Source of the DNA: Cytidiella melzeri
Lineage: Eukaryota; Basidiomycota; Agaricomycetes; Polyporales; Irpicaceae
NCBI GenBank assembly: GCA_022592445.1
Contig: JABYQR010000114.1
Coordinates: 1-64,000 of the forward strand
DNA length: 64,000 nucleotides
Reading direction: 5' to 3'
Positions within the stretch are counted from its first letter, which is position 1. Every line of letters begins with the position of its first letter. The notes beneath the pieces are model-generated. The model saw only the letters and a program-made list of their open reading frames with translations, had not been told where the DNA came from and searched no databases. Positions 48,130-59,990 of this stretch are shown here, in pieces. A program made the position numbers and the translations under genes.

Positions 48130-49770
48130 CTACTGTTCATCAACACCGCCTACTACTACTACGGCGGCTACTACTACTACTACGGCAACAAAATCAAAAA
48201 CAACACAAAATCACTAGAGGAAAACCCATACTACCACGGCTTCCACTGTTATGCATTAATCCCGCCTACTGCTACTACGGCGACAAAATCAAAAAACAAC
48301 ACAAAATCTCTAGAGGAAAAACCATACTACCACGGCTTCCACTGTTATCCATTAATCCCGCCTACTACTACTACGGCGACAAAACCAAAAACAACACAAA
48401 ATTACTAGAAGAAAAACCATACTACTACGGCTTCTACTACCCCCTCCTCCTCATCCGACTACTCCTCTCCATTAATCCCGCTTACTACTACTACGGCAAC
48501 AAAACCACCAAAAAAACCACAAACGCGAAAAACATACTACTACGGCTTCTACCCCCTTCTTCTCATCCGCCTACCACCATCCATTAATTCCGCCTGCTAC
48601 TACTACTACTACTACGGCAACAAAACCTCCAAAAAAACCACAAACGCGAAAAACTATACTACTACGGCTTCTACCCCCTTCTTCTCATCCGCCTACCACC
48701 ATCCATTAATTCCGCCTGCTACTCCTACTACTACTACAAAACCACCAAAAAAACCACAAACGCGAAAAATCATACTACTACGGCTTCTACCCCCTTCTTC
48801 TCATCCGCCTACCACCATCCATTAATCCCGCTTGCTACTACTACTACTACGGCAACAAAATCACCAAAAAAAACACAAACGCGAAAAACTATACTACTAC
48901 GGCTTCTACCCCCTTCTTCTCATCCGCTTACCACCATCCATTAATTCCGCCTGCTACTCCTACTACTACTACAAAACCACCAAAAAAACCACAAACGCGA
49001 AAAACCATACTACTACGGCTTCTACCCCTTTCTTCTCATCCGCCTACCACCATCCATTAATCCAGCCTGCTACTACTACTACTACTACGGCAACAAAACC
49101 ACCAAAAAAATCACAAACGCGAAAAACTATACTACTACGGCTTCTACCCCCTTCTTCCCATCCGCCTACCACCATCCATTAATCCCGCCTGCTGCTACTA
49201 CTACTACTACGTCAACAAAACCAAAAACAACACAAAATCACTACGGCGAAAAACATACCACTACGGCTTCTACCCCCTTCTTCTCATCCGCCTACCACCA
49301 TCCATTAATCCCGCCTGTTACTACTACTACTACTACGGCAACAAAACTACCAAAAAAACCACAAACGCGAAAAACCATACTACTACGGCTTCTACCCCCT
49401 TCTTCCCATCCGCCTACCACCATCCATTAATCCCGCCTGCTGCTACTACTACTACTACGTCAACAAAACCAAAAACAACACAAAATCACTACGGCGAAAA
49501 CCATACTACTACGGCTTCTACCCCCTTTCTTCTCATCCGCCTAACACCATCCATTCATCCCGCCTGCTACTACTACCACTACTACGGCTACAAAACTACC
49601 AAAAAAAACCACAAACGCGAAAAACATACTACTATGGCTTCTACCCCCTTCTTCTCATCCGCCTACCACCATCCATTAATCCCGCCTGCTACTACTACTA
49701 TTACGTCAACAAAACCAAAAACAACACAAAATCACTACGGCGAAAACCATACTTTTACGGCTTCTACTGG
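48130..49770. repeat. Minisatellite, about 14 units of roughly 95-125 bp, with CTA/ACT microsatellite tracts
   Basis: Each unit reads, in order, CATACTACTACGGCTTCTAC, a CCCCCTTCTTCTCATCCGCC block, CACCATCCATTAAT, a (CTA)n/(ACT)n tract, CGGCAACAAAACCACC, and AAACCACAAACGCGAAAA. From about 48540 on, successive CGGCTTCTA marks are 116-125 bp apart. The first units (48130-48430) are shorter variants with ACAACACAAAATC. The plus strand is strikingly poor in G. It passes through several open frames by chance, and I do not call these genes. Confidence 0.93.
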
Positions 49771-49823
49771 ACTCTGGGCTCGCTTTGGACTCTATCGATA
49801 CGGACTTCTATAGCTACGGACTC

Positions 49824-50103
49824 TTTATATATATTCCCACCTACCTCATTAGCGCACTCCCTTTCCTATTCCTCCACTCAATCGCGCATTCATTGGCTTC
49901 GATTTCTTTAGTTCACTTTCTTCCTTTCTCTTTCTCTATCTCTCTCTTTTCCTTTTCCCACTATCGCATTCATCGGCTTCAGTCTTCCAGCTCTTGTTTT
50001 CCATATTTCGCTTTGCTATTCGTCTCGGTCATAGTATATATACCCACCTACCTCATTAGCGCACTCCCTTTCCCATTCCTCCACTCACTAGCGCATTCAT
50101 TTG
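49824..50103. repeat. Direct repeat pair, about 70 bp each, about 210 bp apart
   Basis: The stretch with TATATAT(T/A)CCCACCTACC, then TCATTAGCGCACTCCCTTTCC and ATTCCTCCACTCA, then GCGCATTCATT, occurs at about 49824-49895 and again at about 50034-50103. It borders the minisatellite and is pyrimidine-rich like it. Confidence 0.75.
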
Positions 50104-50329
50104 TTACTTGCTTCGGAATATCATGGCACTCGTCTATACCCCTTACACCCACGTCCGAACTGAGTGAAATTCATCCAAGAAGAACTTTCTCCTCTGACAA
50201 CCCTCCTATAGTGACGGGAGCTCAGGCAGCGTAGCAGTCAAGCACTGAAGTTCTCCGTGTTATTCCATTGCATATCGTACTGCTACATTCCTTTATATCT
50301 CCAAACATCGCTATGCATCCACCAGCACT

Positions 50330-51712
50330 TCACTCGTCTGCGATCTTGATCAAGATCTTGCCTACCAGTTTCCCACCTGGAGTCGTCAGCTCTTCCTGTG
50401 CCGCTTTCGCACCTTCAGCAGTAAAAGGGTACGTAGAAGGGATCCTGATCTCAAAGACACCATCGCTGATAAGCTTGAAAAGCTCCGAGTAATATTGCTC
50501 GGTTTCTTCGGGCGTGACGACGTAATTGGGCATGCTGTGAGAGCCAAATAGATGGAGTGAGGCTCAGAGGTGCAAGACAACGGCGTGCTGACCTTGGTCG
50601 TACCAGCTTCAAGTTCTTCGGAGCAAGTTTCAACGGGGAGATGGGGTCGACCGGACCAGAGGAGTTGCCAACGCTAACGAGCGTCCCCTTCCTGCGAACT
50701 AAATCAAAATTGGCCATGAACCTGCGCATACAGGTCAGAACGAAGAGTGCATTTTTTTGTCATTTATTGAAGGAGTGACAGCGCACGTATCCTTGCCTAC
50801 TCCATCGAAAACAGCGTGTACGCCCTCTCCCCTTGTGATCTCGAGGACCCGCTGGACGGTGTTCTCCTTCGTGTAGAGGATAACATGATCGGCACCGTAC
50901 GACTTTGCGATCTCCGCTTTTTCAGCAGTTGATGTCACACCGATGACTGTGGCACCGCGAAGCTTGGCATAGGCGGTGTAGAGGAGACCGAGGCCTCCTG
51001 CTACGGTGTGAATGAGTATGATGTCTCCTTTCTTCACATCGTACGACTCGGTCATGTGGGTGACCGCGGTGAGACCTGGGATATGAATTGAGTCGAGCGA
51101 AAGTCAATCGATGGTGGGAGGAGGCATACCTTGTAGGAGAGCACCTGCCGCGATGTCCAACTTGACGCTGTCGGGTACGGGATACACCACTTTCCACGGT
51201 TTAGAGATGTACTCTGCGTGAGAACCGAGACCGAGCTAGGACGAGCGAGCCGTTTGTCAGAGTTTGTCTGTAGTGAACATATGGAGATACGCACGACAGT
51301 GACCCTGTCTCCAATCTTGTAGTTCCTACCCTTGTATATCGGATGGTTCACGGCAGCCTCATCTGTGGGTAAAGCGACGATCGTTCCTGAAGCTTCATGG
51401 CCGAGGACTTGGGGGAATGACTGGATAGGGTACAGTCCCTTTCTGAGATTGCATTGGTTGAGGATGGAGGACAGCACGTCTGAGACTGAGCAAGTACCGG
51501 AAATATGTGTCGATGCTGTTCACGCCTCCCCAGGCGACCTAGCAGGCACAGTAAGCTCAGCTTTACTAGATGTCACTTGGCCACTGGCACTTTACCTTTA
51601 CGACTATCTCATCCGCACCCTGCTTCGGAAACGGGATCGTCAACTTTTCGAGAACCTCGATTCCACCAACCTTGTTGATTCCTATGGCTTGTACAGTCTC
51701 CGGGAAAGTCAT
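50330..51712 (-). CDS. ZTA1: NADPH:quinone oxidoreductase, zeta-crystallin/Zta1 type
   Basis: Starts at the ATG at 51712 (MTFPETVQAIGINKVGGIEVLE); the open frame upstream has no further ATG. The medium-chain reductase fold shows the GroES-like part with NSIDTYFRYGLYP-like, VLGHEASGTIVAL and NYKIGDRV blocks, and the Rossmann part with HTVAGGLGLLYTAYAKLRGATVIGVTS (AxGGxG-type NADPH site). A substrate-side region (VFDGVGKDT, KGTLVSVGNSSGPV) follows, and the C-terminus is GGKLVGKILIKIADE. It lacks zinc-ligand cysteines, as in quinone reductases. It reduces quinones with one electron and answers oxidative stress in yeast. Several introns of 50-60 bp interrupt it. Confidence 0.9.
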
Positions 51713-52069
51713 CTTCGCAGATGAGGTGATGGAGAAGTGCTTGGTCAACTGAGAGACTCTGGAAGATGCAGAGGCTGTCAGCTTGAAAGACGACGTGCTA
51801 TTGAGGAACAGCCTGAGTCAAGAAACAGAGATGCACGGTAGTGTTTAAGTACTAGGATGATATAGCTCTCACGACGGAAGCATGAGAGCGATTGCGCAAT
51901 GATGGATTTGTGTTACTGCGTGCGAATCAAGTTTCTCCAGCTCACACCTAGGCCTTTGAATCGGTTCATCGGTTCATTATTGCTACACATACAACATGCT
52001 CGTCTAGAAACTTCTGCCTACGACAGTCCAAGAGTCCCCCGCTATGCGTCTCAACAGCCAACAGTGTGT

Positions 52070-53293
52070 TTATCGCGTCACAGCCCGAGAAAGGCTATGG
52101 GAATCGGCAAGGAGCGACATGAGAACTTCGTAAATCAGCTTCATCTGCGCGGCTTTCTGCACCATCCCCGGCCGCTGCTCTCTCAAACCGTCTACTTCTA
52201 GCGCAATCATGTCGTCCTTCATGTCCCCGGGTAACTCACCCAACGGCGACGGCAACAGCACAGGAATCCCCGCAACACCATCGTGTACGAGAGAGGCGGA
52301 TGCCGGTAGGAAGTGATACGCGCGTAGGATAGATGATAGCGCGATAAATGTTCCCGTACGGCCGATGCCTGCTGAGCACCCTACCATGATAGGAGGATCT
52401 GGGTCGAGTTTGCCTTGAACTTGAGGGCTTTGAGAAGAGACATCGCGGTTTAACTCGTCGACGAGATGTACAAATCGTACGAGAGCGTCGACATCATTTG
52501 GAATGTCGTGGTCGGGCCAACCTTCGAAGAACAGGTGGTTGAACACGACCGCGTCACCCTCTCCCTGGCTAGGGACACCTGATCCAGAGACAGGTTGGAT
52601 TGAAACGGTGCTTTGCACGCATCCGGCTTCCTCGATGTGTTTGGTGTCGATCAGAGTCACCTTTAGCGGCGGAGCACTGCAGTCGGGCTCTGGCGAGGAA
52701 ATCCAGGATTCACCAGGTCTCTGAGGGAAGTAGAAGTGTGCCTTCTGTGTCCCACTTTCTCGAACTCTAGTGAGCTGCACAACGGTACGAATCCTGCTGG
52801 TGGATCCAGTGACGGATGCGGTGACTGGGTTTTCGTCGAGCGATTGAGTGACGGGCTGGAGAATGAGGCTGAGAAACGCGTGGACTGTCCCAGGCAGAGG
52901 GGCCTGCGTCGCTATCCACCACTTCTCCCCTGCTAGTTCCCTCACCCAACTCGCGTTCAGATACCTTCCTGCAGGTTCTGTGCCAGGGTGACCAACGACA
53001 ACACGGGTGCGATCATACGGGGCGACGTCAATGTACCGATTTGCAGGCAGATTGTTCGGAAGATATGCGTGGGATACGGAGTAATGCTCGACGACATCGC
53101 TATCTTTGAGAGCTGTGGCAGGCTTGAAGAGAACGCGATGGGTAGTCGAGGGGTGGTCTCTATGCCTAGAAGCTCTGCGGGAACTGCTGCGCTTCGACTC
53201 GCGCTCAAAGAGAACTTTGTCGACTTCGGCAAGATATCCTGGTCGTTGAGCTCGTTCGAGCCATTCGGGGAGTGGGTTAGACTGCGAGGACAT
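52070..53293 (-). CDS. Protein tyrosine phosphatase with a Gly in place of the signature His
   Basis: An intronless frame of 407 aa from the ATG at 53293 (MSSQSNPLPEWL). A TATATAAGG box at 53331-53342 lies about 40 bp upstream, which favours this start over in-frame ATGs at 53314 and 53401. Landmarks of classical PTPs are present: a Tyr-containing NRYIDVAPYDRTRV loop, YLNASWV, WWIATQAPLPGTV, FEGWPDHDIPND (WPD loop with general-acid Asp), a P-loop VGCSAGIGRTGTF with catalytic Cys and Arg, and a Q loop REQRPGMVQ. The P-loop normally opens with HC; here it is GC. Fungal PTPs of this kind dephosphorylate kinases such as MAP kinases. The loss of His could change the acidity of the Cys. Confidence 0.9.
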   Translation of the reverse strand: MSSQSNPLPEWLERAQRPGYLAEVDKVLFERESKRSSSRRASRHRDHPSTTHRVLFKPATALKDSDVVEHYSVSHAYLPNNLPANRYIDVAPYDRTRVVVGHPGTEPAGRYLNASWVRELAGEKWWIATQAPLPGTVHAFLSLILQPVTQSLDENPVTASVTGSTSRIRTVVQLTRVRESGTQKAHFYFPQRPGESWISSPEPDCSAPPLKVTLIDTKHIEEAGCVQSTVSIQPVSGSGVPSQGEGDAVVFNHLFFEGWPDHDIPNDVDALVRFVHLVDELNRDVSSQSPQVQGKLDPDPPIMVGCSAGIGRTGTFIALSSILRAYHFLPASASLVHDGVAGIPVLLPSPLGELPGDMKDDMIALEVDGLREQRPGMVQKAAQMKLIYEVLMSLLADSHSLSRAVTR

Positions 53294-53330
53294 GGGGGAT
53301 GATGCTTTGAACATTCGCCGTGAAATGGAC

Positions 53331-53342
53331 CTTATATACGCT
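53331..53342 (-). promoter_or_regulatory. TATA box of the tyrosine phosphatase gene
   Basis: GCGTATATAAGG on the minus strand, about 40 bp before the ATG at 53293. Transcripts starting about 30 bp downstream would exclude the two upstream in-frame ATGs. Confidence 0.5.
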
Positions 53343-53613
53343 TTGAGGAGGGGCGTTTTCAGTACCATGCAAAATTGCGCTATGACCGTGACCGTGCACA
53401 ATAGTTTCCTGGCCGCGAGAGAGCAGAACGAAGCTTTAACAATTGACGGCCCAACGGTCGCAAGTGACCCCAGCTAGCGCCTGATGGCGATATCCACGTG
53501 GCGTTCTTTCCTTCTCGGGGCCAACTTCGCAGTTTGCACTCAGGCCGGCAGCTACAGCTTCAAACCACTCATGGAGGTCCTGGCCCAGCTCATATCGTCC
53601 GATACAAGAATAA

Positions 53614-54120
53614 AGTGCGTCCTCAAGGCTTGGGGCCATCGAAGCCTTGTCTTACACGAAGCCATTCAGAGTGAGTTCAACACTAGACAAATCGGCCGGC
53701 AAGAAAAATCTTACAGATGGGAGTCCTGGGAGCTGTTGGACATCGCAACAAGTATGTGGGGGAGCTCATATACACAGCATGCACTTACCAGAGCACTAGG
53801 GTACACCGCAATTCATCCAGCTATCTTTCAACTCCACGGTTATTCCCAAGCAACTCTTGTTGACGTTCCAAGGTGGCTTCGTCGGCACAAAGTGCAGTCT
53901 GGAGATACAAAGCAGTAGCAACGCACAGGACGGAAAGATGGAGTGGGCGCCGTGGACCAAGATATTCCCAGAGGATATCAACCGCAAGCAGAGTTTCGAT
54001 TTGCCAGGCGACAAGGTGCAAGGAGGCGTTCGTGGTCTTAGGATGGTGTTCGAGGAGAGCTCGGATTTTTTCGGTAGAGTAACTGTGTATGATCTCCAGG
54101 TCCTGGGATATATGCTGTAG
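53614..54120 (+). CDS. NR2C2AP: NR2C2AP-like protein (F5/8-C-like fold); first exon not resolved
   Basis: The exon ending at 53751 is joined across a 48-bp GT-AG intron (53752-53799) to 53800-54120. The protein has FRVSSTLDKSAGKKNL, DGSPGSCWTSQQGTPQFIQL, LLLTFQGGFVGTKC, WTKIFPEDINRKQSF and FEESSDFFGRVTVYDLQVLG. These match the nuclear receptor 2C2-associated protein family, a small galactose-binding-like domain conserved in eukaryotes and of unclear role. The frame of the first shown exon is closed by TAA at 53611 and has no ATG, so a short first exon lies upstream (ATGs at 53484 and 53571 are candidates, but I could not join them convincingly). The gene diverges from the phosphatase gene. 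Confidence 0.82.
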
Positions 54121-55447
54121 CCCTGTAGCTAGCCCCGTGAAAGTCGAAGCATTCCGTCTCGAGGTGCGCCGAGTACGGTGCAGTGGTAGGCTGAGTCATA
54201 CTTTCGTCTCCTACACAGAGATAGCCGTATGGACCGAAACAGTAAAGATTTAGAGGCACAGGCTTAATCCTCCACGTCTCAGAGAAGTTAGGCTACAGGA
54301 ATGTAATGCGGGGTCGTCGTTGACTTGGTCAAGACTCGGTTGGCCTTTAAACCAGGCGCGACACGCGACAAGTCACATGCACGTGATGCGTGATTCGAAT
54401 GCGTAAGTCTGCAACTTTTTGCAAGTCTTGCCCACAACGGCGCACACAAACATCGAGGTAAGTAAATCATAACCCTTGCCCCTCTACTACTGGAGCTAAT
54501 CATCGTGTTTCTCATCCAGAAATCCAGAATCGACACTGCATATATCGCACTCAGATCTCCGTGACGACTTGCACTGAATCATGCCAAGCTATCCTCTTCA
54601 TCACATGCATATGAGGAATGCGACTTCGCATCTCTAGCTGCCCGCGGAGTTTCTTGATTTTTGTGTCCTCCCGAGCAGCCAACAATGGACTGTGATTCGC
54701 GGCTTCAGCATACCGTCGATGGTGGAAGTTTCGTCGCCAGTCAAATATGGAGCTGGTTGGGACTTTTCTTCGGCTGCCGCGGTGCCGCCGGTGGTGTCGA
54801 AAGCGAAGAAGTAGAGGGTGAAGCTGCTCGCTCGATGTGGAGAGTTGTTTTTAAATGTTTCGTTTCGCTGATCTAGCTCGTTTGCTCACCTGCGATGACC
54901 TCCAAGCCGAAGATACACAGTGGGAGTAATTGAGACAACGAAGGAGCCAAATTGCAGAAATGAGATACGTTCGTCGGTGAACAATCACACCTCAGTTCGT
55001 GCCACCTCGAAAAGTTGAAGCTTGTATGGTCCAGAGCTCACAATTGGGAGTCAACTTGTATGTCTGTTTGCCCTGTTCATCCTCGAAGTAGGCTTCAACT
55101 GATCATATGTCTCAAAATCGAAAGGATATATCAGCCAAGACACAGTGCGTACTACACACTATAAATACAGACAAGCTATCGATACAGTGTGGGATATACA
55201 AATCAAATCAAATGATGAATATATGACGGATGATGATTTGTGAACGAATGCGTGTGGTTTGGTGGGAGGACACGGGGGTATAACTGTGAGTTCGATCTGG
55301 AGCTTGCGGTGGGTGCCTCCTTCCTCTTCTCTCAGCACCTCTCGCGGTACTGGCGCCTCAATCCTCTCCGTCTCTCCGTCTCTTCACCTCTGTCTAGTTC
55401 TGCACATCGCTCACCACGGGCGGCGAGCAAACCGAACCCGTCGTGGA
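54121..55447. other. Intergenic region, no supported gene
   Basis: About 1.3 kb with only short ORFs that show no domain. No repeats or RNA genes were recognised. Confidence 0.4.
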
Positions 55448-55675
55448 TTACTTCCTGCGAGCCAACTTCTTCAACGAGCCAAAACCTCCCGACGAGCTCT
55501 TGCCAGCTTGAGCGTTGGCATTCGAGGACGAAGTGAGTGCGCCCAAGGTCGCGTACATCGTGTGATTGTCTCTGGGAGACTGGCCGAATGTCGAGAACGC
55601 GTGTGGGGATGCAGATCCCGTAGGGAAGAAGCTGGAGACTGGCGAGGATGGCTGGGAGGTGTAGTAGGAAGACAT
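55448..55675 (-). CDS. Small Ser/Gly-rich protein, hypothetical (75 aa)
   Basis: ATG at 55675 opens MSSYYTSQPSSPVSSFFPTG, followed by SASPHAFSTFGQSPRDNH and a basic end (GGFGSLKKLARRK-stop). The composition looks protein-like rather than random. There is no signal peptide or known domain. An upstream exon is possible. I do not recognise the family. Confidence 0.4.
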   Translation of the reverse strand: MSSYYTSQPSSPVSSFFPTGSASPHAFSTFGQSPRDNHTMYATLGALTSSSNANAQAGKSSSGGFGSLKKLARRK

Positions 55676-56650
55676 GGGTACGCCGGTTGATTGATGTATG
55701 GTTTCGATAAGATGTTTGCTGACGTTCCGCCAAGCGAAATGTAGGATGATGTCCGTGGGTTGGACTGTCGCAGAGATGGAGTGTGGGTCGGTTGGTGACG
55801 TTGAGCGGACGACAACTGGGTGCGACGATAAAATGTAGTGTTTGGAGTAGGTGAGGAGGTACTTGAACTCTCTGAGGGAAGACCGTGGTCTGATCGTTTC
55901 TATGTCATTGACAGCCTATACTTATACTCTCTCCGTCAGGTGTGCGCATCACCCATCGCTGACGCCTCCAACCACGCAGAAAATCCACGCAAGTCCTGTG
56001 TTTGCTAGGAAATAGAAGAATCTCCTTGCTGGGAAAGCGCAACTTACAAGGGGGCTACCATAAAAGGGTGAAGGAGGTTTTGATGGGTTGCATATTACGT
56101 TCCTCCAAGTACAAGGACAGAGCTTGATAAGGTATAGTAGCCGCCAATACTTGCCTCTGATTAACCGTCGATATCAGTATTCCTAGAACCATGCATAGTG
56201 AGGATAACTTTAATCGAAAGGATCACACCGTTCAAGTACAACGCGGTGGCTTGGGGCACGAGGCGATATTGCAATCTCCACATCGCGCGTGGATCACCGA
56301 TGGTCTTTCTTCTGCGTTGGGAAAGCTGAGACAGGGCTACTGTGGCAGATGAAACCTATCATAAGATTGGCGATATCTGGCTGCTTGACATTATCTCAGG
56401 CGAAGTACTGTACTGCAGAGTGATACATAGATGGAGAAAGTCGACAGGAACCATGATGAACGAATATACCGGACGAGGAGTCACGATGAGCACTATGTAA
56501 CAGTGTACGTGGGATATGACGAAAGCATGCAATGAGACAATATCGATGTGCTGTGCGAGAGAAAGGAGAGACAAGACAAACAGAGCGAGTGAACAAGAAA
56601 CCATGCAGAATCTCACAAGACCCTAGGAGACCTATATGTCATGATACGTA
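55676..56650. other. Intergenic region, no supported gene
   Basis: About 975 bp between the small ORF and the 3' end of the TBC gene. No recognisable domain or repeat. Confidence 0.4.
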
Positions 56651-59033
56651 TCACAGCAACGCGGTGCCCGACTTTCCGTCAGCGACCAGGCGTTTCCAAT
56701 CTGTACGCCAGCTTTGCATGCTCGAGCGTAGCTTCTTGTCGGCGATGGCTTTCTCGATCCACGACAGCAGAGCATTTTCATCTTCCGGTAAGAAAAATGA
56801 GGAGAGCAGTGAGAGAACAGTTTCAAAGTTGGCGGACGCTGATGTGATATGATCTAAGAACACGCATCAGACCCGCCATGTACAGCCTTGACGTTTGGAC
56901 TGAAACTCACCTCGATAAACCCATACGATGGCGACAGCTACAATCACAAAGACATCATGTCCTTCCAATAGGAAAGCGTCCCATAGTCGAAGCTGGGCCT
57001 GGAATGGCACGGAATTTGCGAACAAGGTAATGTACCACTTTGTTGCATAGGAGGTGGTCGAGATCATATGTTTCTTGAACGCTTCATAGACTGCAGGCAT
57101 AAGCTGTTCCATGATGCGCTCTTGAAGGTAGATAGCTTCCAAGAGACCAGGGAACCCCGGGCTGAATATTTCGTGCATTTTGTATGCGTCGTGAATCCGT
57201 ACCAAAGACGCATATACACGTTCAGGATCGAAATAACACAAGAGCGTCGCTGCAATGGGTCCCATGCCTTGACAATAGCCGCACTGTTCGCAGTGTAATG
57301 AAAGACAGTGTAGGACGTGAAATAATGACCGCTGTCTGCGTAAATACAGTACTCAGCCGCAAAGTCTGGCAAGGGGCGACTAACACTCACCCTTGTCCGT
57401 AGCGCGTGCGGAACATGACATGCCCACTTATCGTCCTTGGCACGTCAAGGTCGATCTGCACGTCGTATGTTGACGGTAAATCTATCGCTGCCCGATAGAC
57501 TGTGGCAAGCTGTTCAAGCTCTCGTCTTCCCGACCGTGTAAATCTGTTCATCAGGACTTCCCATGCAGCACTTCGCCAGCAGTCTGGAATGCCCTTGAAC
57601 GTCCTTTCTCTCAACTTGGGTTCCTTTGACGGCTTGATAGCCCACTCTTGAATATTGCCACCTTCATCGCGCGACTTCGCGATCAACATACGCCCCCACT
57701 TGGCCGTACGAGTCGTCTCTTTGAGCGGTGGAGGACTTGTGACCGTTTTGGATAGCAGGGGCGGACTTGCTGGTGCCTTACCAGAGGATGCTCCTACGCG
57801 TTGTAAAGGCTTGGATAAAGGTGCGGCGGAAAGTAGTATCACTCGATCATGCGAAGGTGTCACGAAGAAGCCGTAGCTTCGACAATATAAGCACCAACAT
57901 CGCTCGCGTAGGGATGCTCGCACTCACCGATCAAGACTACCAAGCAGTCGTATCTCGTCGGGTGTCAAGTCGCGCGTCTTCTCGGTGTAATCTCCCAAGG
58001 CGCCCTCAGCTTGTAGTTCGCTTGCCCTGCTGCCTCCCACACGCGCTCGCGTACGCTCCACACCCTCAGCAACACCATCTCCTTTGACACCAATAGACTC
58101 CAGTTGCGCATAGGTGCTGCGGACATGAAAGGCGTCCGGGTCCTCGCCTTCTGAAGGTGTAATAGATACCTGACTGTGCTTGCTGTCTGGAGAACTGATG
58201 ACCTTTGGACGTGAAGTACGTGGTGGTGTCGAAGGTACTTGTAGCAGTGGCGGTGTTTGTGGAAAGGGTAGAGAGGACGGTGACGCGGGATGCAAACGCT
58301 GAGATGACAGGTGCGGGGAAGAATAAGGTGTGGAAGGCCCACTGGTAGACGCGCCGTGGTCTTTGTGCGAGGATACACTTTTCCGGTGCTGTGAAGTGGG
58401 TCTGCTTGAAGTTCCACTGGGTGGTCGACTATTCGGTCGACTGCTGTCGCGAAGGGGCGGCTGCGATGATGGCACGCCATTCGCAGCACTGAGGCGACTG
58501 CCGTCCGAGAGACTTGTAATGCGTGTTGCTGTAGACGTACGAGGATATGTGGAAGGAGGACGACTGTCGATGTATGCTAGTTGAGTGGAGTCGTCTGAAA
58601 GGACGGACGTCCGTGTGCCACCCGACATGCTCAGTATCTTGCTCGACGGCCGCATTGCGTCGCACGTGGCATCGTAGTAACCACTGTCTTCGAGGGGCGT
58701 ACTATTGACCTGAATGTAGGAGTCGCTATAGTCGGGAAAGGATGCGACTGTGACAGTCGTGAGGTCTTTCGGAGAAAGCTGCCTGTGATTGTTTTGCGAG
58801 TGGGATGTGTTAGAGGCAGACCAGCTTTCCTCTTCCTCATACATGGAATAAATGGTGAATATGGTAGTTTCTGACGAGCTGCGCTCTCTGTCTGCGCTTG
58901 AAGGAGTTAGCTCTGGTGTTGAAAATGCTGAGTGTGTCGTGTCGGTCGAAAGAGGTGACGGCTGCGGGCTGCTTCGGGAGGCGGTGGGCGTGGGTGGAAT
59001 GAGCTTGAGAGACGGTGCAAGGTGAACGTCCAT
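56651..59033 (-). CDS. TBC-domain Rab GTPase-activating protein
   Basis: I start at the ATG at 59033 (MDVHLAPSLKLIPP), because the open frame before it has no ATG. A long Ser/Pro/Thr-rich N-terminal region, probably disordered and phosphorylated, precedes LTPDEIRLLGSLDR and a GTGAGT intron into YGFFV. The TBC domain follows: FKGIPDCWRSAAWEVLMN, IDLDVPRTISGHVMF (catalytic Arg finger), RSLFHVLHCFSL, YCQGMGPIAATLL (Gln finger), TKWYITLFANSVPF and AFLLEGHDVFVIVAVAIVW. A short helical tail (LLSWIEKAIADKKL...) ends at 56651. Both catalytic fingers are present, so it should be an active Rab GAP for membrane traffic. The Rab target is unknown. Several short introns are present. Confidence 0.92.
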
Positions 59034-59990
59034 GAAGCCGTCCGCTGGCACAAGAGCTGGCAAAAGGGTGGAAGCAACGAACGGTGAGATGAGAAGAGAA
59101 TGAAGTCCGGGAAAAAGAGCGTTGTAAGACGGATGGTCGGTTTTCTAGTCTCCAGTAACACTTCACAATTGACCGCACCGTGACACAAGCGGGAGATATC
59201 CGGCGACAAAGGCGCATCAAACTCATCTAGATCGCACACACTATTCGGGTTACTTATTGTTCAAGTTGCGCTATGTACTATTCAAGAGGTTCCTACAGTA
59301 TGCTGCAAAAGCACACGGAGGCTAGAAAATCCATGCATATAGCCCACAATACCAACAGTGAATTGTCCACAGCTAAAGAAACCATTGGTGATCATTCAAC
59401 CGGCACACAGGTGTGCCACTGCCTCGATGATGAGACATCTTGACGCAAGGCAGATTGATTTGGCTGCGCATCTGCACTAGAGAAATGCAGATGCAGGCTT
59501 TGTCGAGAGTGACTACTGTATCACTGTGATCATACCTCCGAGCCAGTTGCTTTTGTAATTGGAAAATGTGATTTTGTGGTTATGTTTGATCCACTGGCAC
59601 GCCTTGACCAGATGCAGCAGAAGTAGTGATTCATAAAGCATGCTGGGATACCAGTGCATAGATAGTAAAGTGTTGGGGTCATGAGAAACATGAGTGTTCT
59701 AAAGTAGACCCTGTGCAGGTACAACAGTCTTGAAAATGACATCATTATAGAGTTATAAAAGGATGCAACCTGCTGGCTGGCAGTCCACAGTGATATTGAG
59801 ATGCAGAATTTATCATGTGCAGCCCCAACACAGAAAGAAGACAATGGTGTGTGTGCATTGTACATAGATGTTAAACCCAAATCTGAAGATAAGTTAGATA
59901 ACAAAGGAGAAAAAGAGGACTTATCAGCTGCCAAGAGTAAATACACACTCATTCTGCTTGTTTCTGTAAATCTTCAAGATTCTCATTGCC
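59034..59990. other. Promoter of the TBC gene, then repeat-rich, gene-free sequence
   Basis: The first 200-300 bp should hold the TBC promoter. From about 59.3 kb the composition becomes AT-richer and no ORF has a recognisable product. Confidence 0.4.

Noticed and set aside
48064..49182. Open frames of 60-116 codons over the minisatellite (Tyr/Thr/Pro-rich)
   Set aside because: They follow the repeat period and trinucleotide tracts, have no signal or domain, and change frame between units; they are by-products of the satellite.
48130..49770. CRISPR-like array
   Set aside because: Units are contiguous and similar along their whole length, with no unique spacers, and the genome is fungal.
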